Positions 1-4,977 of a DNA stretch of 8,574 nucleotides are shown one piece after another. The DNA comes from Sulfitobacter sp. (lineage in GTDB: Bacteria; Pseudomonadota; Alphaproteobacteria; Rhodobacterales; Rhodobacteraceae), in the NCBI GenBank assembly GCA_024636395.1, contig JAGXHD010000236.1:1-8574 (forward strand). Reading direction: 5' to 3'. The translations under genes and the position numbers were made by a program. The notes beneath the pieces are model-generated. The model saw nothing but the letters and a program-made list of their open reading frames with translations, searched no databases and was not told where the DNA came from. The number at the start of each line of letters is the position of its first letter. Position 1 is the first letter of the stretch.

Positions 1-555
1 CACGGGCTGGCCAAGCAGTTCGAGGCGCATACGGTCGAGCGGTATTACCGCTGTCTGGTCTACGGGGTGCCGGACGCAAACGATCCGCGCCTGCGCGGCA
101 TCAAGGGCACGAATTTCGAGGCGGGCAATATTCTAAAGCTCACAACGCAACTCGCGCGGCACAAGACGGACCGGCAGCGGCAGGCAGTGCTGTTTCATGG
201 TGGCCGCCATGCGGTGACCCGCGCGCGCACGGTGGCGCGCTACGGCACTCCGCCGGTGTTGGCGCTGATGGAATGCTGGCTGGAGACCGGCCGCACGCAC
301 CAGATCCGCGTGCATATGGCTCATGCGGGCCACGGCTTGGTGGGTGATCCGACCTATGGCGGAAAGCGCAAGCTGGCGCGCACGGCACTGGCGGAGCCGC
401 TTGCTGAGGCGGTGAAGAACTTTCCGCGTCAAGCGCTTCATGCGGCGGTTTTGGGCTTTACCCATCCGATCACGGAAGAGGCGATTCGCTTCGAGGCGGC
501 CCTGCCGCAGGATATGGCCGATCTCCTGGCGCTGCTGGATCCGGCGCGCGCCTGA
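1..555 (+). CDS. rluD: RluD-like 23S rRNA pseudouridine synthase, C-terminal part
   Basis: This is the C-terminal 184 residues of an RluA-family pseudouridine synthase; the reading frame is open from base 1, so the start lies outside the window. Family members isomerise uridine to pseudouridine in RNA; RluD acts on helix 69 of 23S rRNA. The visible part carries the conserved block RTHQIRVHMAH (from base 292) followed by LVGDPTYGG, and a C-terminal block FPRQALHAAVLGFTHPI ending in LPQDM, which resembles the RluD C terminus more than RluA or RluC. The catalytic aspartate motif and any S4 domain would lie upstream and cannot be checked. The methionine at 67 is internal, because the family fold clearly continues before it. 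The gene is followed by rpoH on the same strand, an order I associate with Rhodobacteraceae. The family assignment is safe; the RluD subtype is an inference. Confidence 0.9.
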   Translation, partial: HGLAKQFEAHTVERYYRCLVYGVPDANDPRLRGIKGTNFEAGNILKLTTQLARHKTDRQRQAVLFHGGRHAVTRARTVARYGTPPVLALMECWLETGRTHQIRVHMAHAGHGLVGDPTYGGKRKLARTALAEPLAEAVKNFPRQALHAAVLGFTHPITEEAIRFEAALPQDMADLLALLDPARA

Positions 556-651
556 CCGCTGACATAACGCGCACAAAATGGTGAGTGGCTCACGGGATCA
601 TTTATCGTTCACCTTTGTTGTGTAAGTATGAAGATAACGGCGCGCGCTCGT

Positions 652-680
652 CTTGCGGATGGGCTTCAGCGCTACCATAT
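652..680 (+). promoter_or_regulatory. Candidate sigma-32-type promoter of rpoH
   Basis: CTTG at 652-655 and CCATAT at 675-680 are separated by 19 bases. This is compatible with the heat-shock sigma consensus (CTTGAAA, then a CCCCATNT-like -10 element), although the bases after CTTG do not match AAA. Transcription would begin near 687, leaving a leader of about 54 bases before the ATG at 741. Autoregulation of rpoH from a sigma-32 promoter is known in Caulobacter. Short motifs like these also occur by chance, so the call is tentative. Confidence 0.4.
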
Positions 681-691
681 GGATGTTAAGC

Positions 692-716
692 CCTGTTACA
701 TACCTTGTAGAACAGG
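692..716 (+). other. Stem-loop in the rpoH leader
   Basis: CCTGTT (692-697) pairs with AACAGG (711-716). After a two-base bulge (709-710), ACA (698-700) pairs with TGT (706-708), closing a five-base loop. The element sits between the candidate rpoH start site and the Shine-Dalgarno sequence AAGGA (728-732), which it does not cover. It could be an operator dyad or an RNA structure; the sequence alone does not decide. Confidence 0.35.
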
Positions 717-740
717 CGCGTCAGGGAAAGGACGAAGACC

Positions 741-1637
741 ATGGCCAATTATGCAAATCTGCCAGCGCCGACGCCGGAAGGCGGGCTGAACCGCTACATG
801 CAGGAAATTCGTAAGTTTCCGCTGCTCGAGCCGGAAGAGGAATACATGCTGGCCAAGGCATGGGTCGAGAAGGAAGACACGCAGGCCGCCCACCGCATGG
901 TGACATCGCATCTGCGGCTTGCGGCAAAGATCGCCATGGGCTACCGCGGCTACGGTTTGCCGCAGGCGGAAGTGATTTCGGAGGCCAACGTGGGCCTGAT
1001 GCAGGCGGTCAAGCGGTTTGACCCCGAAAAGGGCTTCCGTCTGGCGACTTATGCGATGTGGTGGATCCGGGCGTCTATTCAGGAATATATCTTGCGCTCG
1101 TGGAGCCTTGTGAAGCTCGGCACCACATCAGGACAGAAAAAGCTGTTCTTCAACCTGCGCAAAGCCAAGAATAAGATCGGCGCGCTGGAAGAGGGTGATT
1201 TACGGCCCGAAAACGTCACGACCATCGCAACGCAGCTGGGTGTGACGGAGGCGGAAGTGATCTCGATGAACCGCCGCATGTCTGGCGGGGATGCCTCGCT
1301 CAACGCCACCGTGGGTTCCGAAGGCGAGGGGACCATGCAATGGCAGGACTGGTTGGAGGATGACAATGCCGATCAGGCGGGCGACTATGAGGCGCGCGAC
1401 GAGCTTGAGACCCGCCGCGAGATGCTGGCGGCCGCCATGGATGTCCTGAATGACCGTGAGAAGGACATTCTGGTGCAGCGGCGCCTGTCGGACGAGACGA
1501 TAACGCTGGAAGATCTTAGCGGGCAATACGACGTGAGCCGCGAGCGGATCCGCCAAATCGAGGTGCGGGCGTTCGAGAAACTGCAAAAGCGGATGCAAGA
1601 GCTGGCGCAGGATAAAGGCATGGTTGCAGCGGATTAG
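741..1637 (+). CDS. rpoH: RNA polymerase heat-shock sigma factor RpoH (sigma-32)
   Basis: This 298-residue alternative sigma-70-family factor directs RNA polymerase to heat-shock promoters (chaperones, proteases). Region 2 is highly conserved, with NVGLMQAVKRFDPEKGFRL and YAMWWIRASIQEYI from about residue 83. It is followed by the RpoH-specific box QKKLFFNLRKAK, which separates it from RpoD and other group 2 sigmas. Region 4.2 near the C terminus holds the -35 binding helix-turn-helix (DVSRERIRQIEVRAFEKLQ). The length is typical and the protein looks like the RpoHI paralogue of Rhodobacter rather than RpoHII. The ATG is supported by AAGGA at 728-732, eight bases upstream, and by the family-typical start MANYANLPAPTPEGGLNRYMQEI. 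The gene is probably monocistronic: it has its own upstream region and a strong terminator behind it. Nothing in it looks damaged. Confidence 0.97.
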   Translation: MANYANLPAPTPEGGLNRYMQEIRKFPLLEPEEEYMLAKAWVEKEDTQAAHRMVTSHLRLAAKIAMGYRGYGLPQAEVISEANVGLMQAVKRFDPEKGFRLATYAMWWIRASIQEYILRSWSLVKLGTTSGQKKLFFNLRKAKNKIGALEEGDLRPENVTTIATQLGVTEAEVISMNRRMSGGDASLNATVGSEGEGTMQWQDWLEDDNADQAGDYEARDELETRREMLAAAMDVLNDREKDILVQRRLSDETITLEDLSGQYDVSRERIRQIEVRAFEKLQKRMQELAQDKGMVAAD

Positions 1638-1662
1638 GATCCGGCGGCGCTGTGCAAAATTC

Positions 1663-1692
1663 AGCCGCTCCGGTGCTTCGGGGCGGCTTTTT
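1663..1692 (+). terminator. Intrinsic terminator of rpoH
   Basis: A 10-bp GC-rich stem (AGCCGCTCCG at 1663-1672 with CGGGGCGGCT at 1679-1688, one G-T wobble) encloses a six-base loop. The T-run, including the last stem base, spans 1688-1692. It lies 25 bases after the rpoH stop codon, in the right place to end rpoH transcripts before the next gene. Confidence 0.88.
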
Positions 1693-1749
1693 CGTGCAAA
1701 GGGTTGCAGGGCATTTAGACTGAATTTGAGATTAGAGGAGTAAAGTGGA

Positions 1750-2019
1750 ATGGCAGGCGGATGGGCGCGCGATGGCGCGGTATCAGAACAGATCGAAGCC
1801 TCAATCAATGATGAGCTGGCACGGCTGAAAGCCCGACGCGGCCCTGTCGGTGAAAGTGCGCTTGTGTGTGCCGAATGCGAGGAACCGATTCCGCAGGCGC
1901 GGCGAGAGGCGGTGCCGGGCGTCAAGCTGTGCATCGACTGCGTGCGTGCGCGAGATCGCAGCTTCACGGGGCGTGGCGGGATCAACCGGCGTGGCAGCAA
2001 GGACAGCCAGCTGAAGTGA
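1750..2019 (+). CDS. ybiI: YbiI-like DksA/TraR-type C4 zinc-finger protein
   Basis: This 89-residue protein belongs to the short branch of the DksA/TraR family. Four cysteines, C40, C43, C61 and C64, form a C-x2-C-x17-C-x2-C zinc site around the conserved stretch PIPQARREAVPGVKLC. The beginning (MAGGWARDGAVSEQI) and the end (NRRGSKDSQLK) match what I remember of Escherichia coli YbiI, whose function is not established. The long DksA coiled coil is missing; only about 35 residues precede the finger, as in TraR, which enters the RNA polymerase secondary channel with a single N-terminal helix. A role in modulating RNA polymerase is therefore possible but inferred. The start is supported by AGAGGAG at 1734-1740, nine bases before the ATG. 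The rpoH terminator upstream suggests it has its own promoter, which I could not place. Confidence 0.9.
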   Translation: MAGGWARDGAVSEQIEASINDELARLKARRGPVGESALVCAECEEPIPQARREAVPGVKLCIDCVRARDRSFTGRGGINRRGSKDSQLK

Positions 2020-2053
2020 AATCTGCCGGGCCAAGTTTGGAACCTTTCCGTCG

Positions 2054-2082
2054 TTGTAATTTGATACTGAACGAGTTACAAT
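2054..2082 (+). promoter_or_regulatory. Sigma-70 promoter overlapping an inverted repeat before the Rrf2 gene
   Basis: TTGTAA at 2054-2059 (-35, four of six consensus bases) and TACAAT at 2077-2082 (-10, five of six) are spaced by an ideal 17 bases. The same bases form the inverted repeat TTGTAA / TTACAA (2054-2059 and 2076-2081, 16 bases apart), so a dimeric repressor bound there would cover both promoter elements. The predicted start site is about 2088-2090, on the ATG at 2089, which implies a leaderless mRNA. Autorepression by the Rrf2 protein is an inference. Confidence 0.6.
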
Positions 2083-2088
2083 AAATCC

Positions 2089-2523
2089 ATGAACGCACAT
2101 TTCACGATCGCTTTGCATATATTGGGTTTTCTGGCGGCAAGAAAAGGTGCGCCACTCACCTCGGACATTCTGGCGAAAACCTACGGCACCAGCCCCGTGG
2201 TGTTGCGCAGAGTCTTGTCGAAGCTGCACAGTGCCGGGTTGGTCCAGACCCAGCGCGGAGCGGGGGGAGGCAGCATCTTGGCGCGAGACCCTTCGCAGAT
2301 TACCCTCAGGCAAGCCTATGATGCCGTGAAGCAGGGCGCGGACATTTTGAACAGGCATCCTGCAAATTGCGAAGGATTAATGGCCCCCGTTCTCGCGTGC
2401 TACGTGAACGATCTGTTGGCTGAAGCCGAACAGGCCATGGTCGCAACCCTTGACCAGATCACCGTGGCGCAAATGGATATCGATGTCAGGACGGTTTTAC
2501 GCCAGCGCGGCACCTGTTCCTGA
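2089..2523 (+). CDS. Rrf2-family transcriptional regulator
   Basis: This 144-residue protein has the Rrf2 winged helix-turn-helix at its N terminus. Helices around residues 4-17 and 22-30 are followed by the recognition helix SPVVLRRVLSKLHSAGLV (35-52) and the wing QRGAGGGSILARDPSQITL. A dimerisation helix lies in the C-terminal third (about 105-125). Rrf2 proteins are usually repressors that sense redox state, nitric oxide, iron-sulfur status or thiol-reactive compounds. Here the cysteines are C94, C104 and C143, not the three clustered cysteines of IscR or NsrR, so an iron-sulfur cluster is unlikely and a simple thiol switch of the YwnA kind is possible. There is no Shine-Dalgarno sequence before the ATG, and an in-frame stop at 2068 excludes a longer protein, so leaderless translation is likely. 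A membrane-protein gene starts 60 bases downstream on the same strand and is the obvious candidate target. Confidence 0.9.
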   Translation: MNAHFTIALHILGFLAARKGAPLTSDILAKTYGTSPVVLRRVLSKLHSAGLVQTQRGAGGGSILARDPSQITLRQAYDAVKQGADILNRHPANCEGLMAPVLACYVNDLLAEAEQAMVATLDQITVAQMDIDVRTVLRQRGTCS

Positions 2524-2540
2524 GTTTTTTTACCTAAAAA

Positions 2541-2559
2541 TGCAACCGGACTAGTTTCA
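2541..2559 (+). promoter_or_regulatory. Imperfect palindrome upstream of the membrane-protein gene
   Basis: TGCAACCGGACTAGTTTCA is an imperfect 19-bp dyad centred on base 2550, with six of nine arm positions matching. It lies in the AT-rich gap between the Rrf2 gene and the membrane-protein gene, 24 bases before the latter's ATG and just ahead of its Shine-Dalgarno sequence. It is not the same sequence as the TTGTAA repeat in front of the Rrf2 gene. An operator role is a guess from position and symmetry. Confidence 0.3.
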
Positions 2560-2583
2560 TTTATCACAAAAGGAGAAGGAAGA

Positions 2584-3036
2584 ATGACATCTTCGAAACC
2601 TACTCGATCATGGCTGCTCATCGGCGCCGCACTTCTTTGGTTGGTCTGGGGGGCCGTACATGCCTTTGCCGGCATTATGACCATTCTCGGTGATACCGGC
2701 CCCGCGATGCAGGCCATCGCGGACGCGGTCGATCCGGCTGTTTTTCAAATGGAGCTTCCGGAAGCCGCAGGGGCGATCCTCAACCAGCACGGTTTCAATT
2801 TGCTCTGGTTCGGCGCTGTGACGATGGTTTGTGCGTGGTTTATCTGGCGGCGGAATACAGCTGCGATCTTTATCGCGGCACTTGTCGGCGGGTTGGCGCA
2901 CCTTGGGTATTTCCTGTTTCTTGATCTGGGCGGATATGTGAATTTCGTACCCGGAACGGTCATGACGCTGATATCCTCAGCGGCGATCATTCTCAGCTTC
3001 GTTTACTATTTCCATACGAAACCCGCCGCCGCTTAA
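2584..3036 (+). CDS. Four-helix integral membrane protein of unknown function
   Basis: This 150-residue protein belongs to no family I can name. It has four hydrophobic segments at about residues 10-34, 70-88, 93-115 and 122-143, with a soluble loop of some 30 residues (37-68) between the first two. The short charged N terminus (K5, R8) and the RR at 89-90 suggest that both N and C termini face the cytoplasm. Histidines H26 and H106 lie inside helices 1 and 3, H69 sits at the mouth of helix 2, and D114 ends helix 3; such residues could bind a metal, haem or quinone, but this is speculation. The size resembles small DoxX-like four-helix proteins, without a signature I trust. The start is supported by AGGAG at 2571-2575, eight bases upstream. 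It follows the Rrf2 gene on the same strand, which suggests joint control. Confidence 0.8.
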   Translation: MTSSKPTRSWLLIGAALLWLVWGAVHAFAGIMTILGDTGPAMQAIADAVDPAVFQMELPEAAGAILNQHGFNLLWFGAVTMVCAWFIWRRNTAAIFIAALVGGLAHLGYFLFLDLGGYVNFVPGTVMTLISSAAIILSFVYYFHTKPAAA

Positions 3037-3049
3037 TGCGGCCTCACAT

Positions 3050-3080
3050 GATGCGGGGTCTGGATGTCAGACCCCGCATC
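3050..3080. terminator. Perfect dyad between convergent genes, probable two-way terminator
   Basis: Bases 3050-3062 and 3068-3080 are perfectly complementary (13 bp, core ATGCGGGGTCTG) around the five-base loop GATGT. The dyad sits between the stop codon at 3036 on the plus strand and the stop codon at 3095 on the minus strand, so it can serve both genes. Neither side has a T-run, so it departs from the classic intrinsic terminator, though such U-less hairpins are common at convergent gene ends. Confidence 0.65.
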
Positions 3081-3094
3081 CGCTACCCGGAAAC

Positions 3095-4915
3095 TTAGTC
3101 CTCCATAGCTTCTAGCTCGTCGATCATGTCCGAGATCATCGACAGCCCTTTGTCCCAGAAGGCCGGATCGGAGGCGTCGAGACCGAATGGGGCCAGCAGC
3201 TCCTTATGGTGCTTGGAGCCGCCCGCTTTGAGCATATCGAAATACTTCTCCTCGAAGCCTTCGTGGCCACCCTCATAGACCGCATAAAGCGCATTCACGA
3301 GGCCATCTCCGAAAGCGTAGGCATAGACGTAGAAGGGAGAATGGATGAAGTGGGGGATGTACGCCCAGAACGTCTCATAGCCGTCCATGAAGTCAAACTC
3401 TGGCCCAAGGCTTTCGGCCTGAACGCTCATCCAAAGGGCGTTGATGTCATCGGGTGTCAGTTCTCCGCCGCGGCGTGCCGCGTGAAGCTTGCACTCGAAA
3501 TCGTAGAACGCGATCTGGCGGACGACGGTGTTGATCATATCCTCGACCTTGCCGGCCAACAGAACGCGCCGCTCGGACTTGGATTTGGCGTTTTCCAGCA
3601 TTTTGCGGAACGTGAGCATCTCACCGAAAACGCTTGCGGTCTCGGCCAGCGTGAGGGGGGTGGAGGACAGCATTTCGCCCTGACCTGCGGCCAGAACCTG
3701 ATGCACGCCGTGGCCCAACTCGTGCGCCAGCGTCATCACATCGCGGGGTTTGCCGAGATAGTTCAGCATCACGTAAGGGTGCACATCGGTCACGGTCGGA
3801 TGGGCGAAAGCGCCGGGTGCCTTGCCAGGCTTTACACCCGCGTCGATCCAGCCATCGGTGAAGAACGGCTTTGCCAGCTCTCCCATGCGCGGATCGAATG
3901 CGGAATAGGCATCCATCACCATCGTTTCCGCAGACGCCCAATTCACGATCTTGGGATCTTCCATCGGCAGTGGTGCATTGCGGTCCCAGACCTGCATTCG
4001 GTCCAGACCCAGCCATTTTTTCTTGAGTGCGTAATAGCGGTGTGAGAGTTTGGGATAGGCCTTCACGACGGCGTCGCGAAGCGCCTCGACCACCTCGGGC
4101 TCCACGTGGTTGCTCAGGTGGCGACCAGTCTGAGGTGTTTCCATGCCGCGCCAGCGGTCCATGATTTCCTTTTCCTTGGCCTGCGTATTGTGCACGCGCG
4201 CAAAGGTTTTGACGTTTTCGCCGAACACCTCGGCGAGCTCGCGTGCCCCTGCCTCGCGGGTGGCGCGGTCGGGGTCAGTGAGAAGGTTGAGAGTACCCTC
4301 GATGCCCATCGTCTCGCCGTCCACATCGAATTTCAGCCCTGCGATTGTCTCGTCGAACAGACGCTCCCATGCGTCGCCGACGACACCCATATCGTGCAGG
4401 AATTTCTCCATCTCGTCGCTGAGCTGATAGGGCTTCATGGCGCGGATGCGGTCGAAGATCGGCTTGTAGCGCGCGAGATCTGCGTTCTGGGCCAGCAGGC
4501 TGTCTAGATGGGTATCTTCAAGTGTGTTCAGCTCCAGCGTGAAAAACACCAGTGGCGTGGTGAAATTGGTGATCTTTTCCTGCACGTCGGACATGAATTT
4601 GGCGCGGCCTGAGTCGGTGGTCTGCTGGTAATAGCGCAGGCCCGCGTAGGACATGATGCGGCCCGCGATCTGGTTGATCCGCTCGTTGCGCAGCACGCAA
4701 TCGAGCAGCCCTGCGGCATCCAATTTACCCAGTTTTCCCTCGTAATCGGTGGCGAAACTGGCGCAGGCCTGCTCGAGCCAATCCAGGTCGCGCTTGAGCT
4801 CCGCCGCATCCTCGCCAGTGTAGAGGTCATCAAGGTTCCATTCGGGCAGATCGCCGAAGGAGGGCTTGCCACCGGAGGGGGCTGCGTCACGGAGAGGGAA
4901 GGGCAGAGTGAACAT
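3095..4915 (-). CDS. pepF: M3-family oligoendopeptidase F
   Basis: This 606-residue cytoplasmic zinc metallopeptidase of family M3 hydrolyses short peptides internally. The zinc motif HELGH is at residues 398-402, with H398 and H402 as ligands and E399 as the catalytic base. The third ligand is probably E425 in LAETASVFGE. Downstream, PHFIHSPFYVYAYAFGDGLV (about 535-555) is the conserved M3 substrate-binding region with its tyrosines and histidines. The N-terminal 190 residues (from WNLDDLY) form the helical oligopeptidase F N-terminal domain. The length fits the pepF/M3 subfamily, and there is no signal peptide. The start is supported by AAGGA on the minus strand (4926-4922), six bases before the ATG. 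The gene lies 62 bases behind the DNA ligase on the same strand; it could be read through or have its own promoter. I see no functional link between it and the repair genes. Confidence 0.96.
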   Translation of the reverse strand: MFTLPFPLRDAAPSGGKPSFGDLPEWNLDDLYTGEDAAELKRDLDWLEQACASFATDYEGKLGKLDAAGLLDCVLRNERINQIAGRIMSYAGLRYYQQTTDSGRAKFMSDVQEKITNFTTPLVFFTLELNTLEDTHLDSLLAQNADLARYKPIFDRIRAMKPYQLSDEMEKFLHDMGVVGDAWERLFDETIAGLKFDVDGETMGIEGTLNLLTDPDRATREAGARELAEVFGENVKTFARVHNTQAKEKEIMDRWRGMETPQTGRHLSNHVEPEVVEALRDAVVKAYPKLSHRYYALKKKWLGLDRMQVWDRNAPLPMEDPKIVNWASAETMVMDAYSAFDPRMGELAKPFFTDGWIDAGVKPGKAPGAFAHPTVTDVHPYVMLNYLGKPRDVMTLAHELGHGVHQVLAAGQGEMLSSTPLTLAETASVFGEMLTFRKMLENAKSKSERRVLLAGKVEDMINTVVRQIAFYDFECKLHAARRGGELTPDDINALWMSVQAESLGPEFDFMDGYETFWAYIPHFIHSPFYVYAYAFGDGLVNALYAVYEGGHEGFEEKYFDMLKAGGSKHHKELLAPFGLDASDPAFWDKGLSMISDMIDELEAMED

Positions 4916-4942
4916 GTGAATTCCTTTGACAATTTAGGCAAT

Positions 4943-4971
4943 AGGTAGGGGTGCAGCCGACGCGAGGCAAG
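4943..4971 (-). promoter_or_regulatory. Possible sigma-32-type promoter of pepF
   Basis: On the minus strand CTTG (4971-4968) is followed after 18 bases by CCTACCT (4949-4943). This differs in one position from the alphaproteobacterial heat-shock consensus CTTG-N17/18-CYTATNT. The predicted start near 4936 would give a leader of about 20 bases with the Shine-Dalgarno sequence inside it. Part of the motif is close to the ligase stop codon. This is a weak call that could be chance. Confidence 0.25.
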
Positions 4972-4977
4972 GCGTGA

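Noticed and set aside
581..593. Small hairpin GTGAG-TGG-CTCAC after the pseudouridine synthase gene.
   Set aside because: The five-base stem has no T-run; it is too weak to call a terminator or operator.
595..627. GGATC and TAAGT resembling a Rhodobacter sigma-E (RpoE) promoter upstream of rpoH.
   Set aside because: The gap between the two motifs is 23 bases, too long for such promoters, and the first base of the -35 motif does not match. RpoE control is known for RpoHII, whereas this is the RpoHI type.
1200..2000. Minus-strand open frame of 266 codons spanning the end of rpoH and the zinc-finger gene.
   Set aside because: It crosses two real genes and a terminator, and its arginine- and histidine-rich composition is typical of a shadow frame.
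2524..2531. T-run directly after the Rrf2 stop codon, considered as a terminator.
   Set aside because: I found no convincing GC-rich stem just before it.
3206..4045. Long open frame of 279 codons antisense to the peptidase gene.
   Set aside because: The peptidase on the other strand carries all its M3 motifs; the antisense frame has no recognisable domain and is a by-product of GC-rich codon use.
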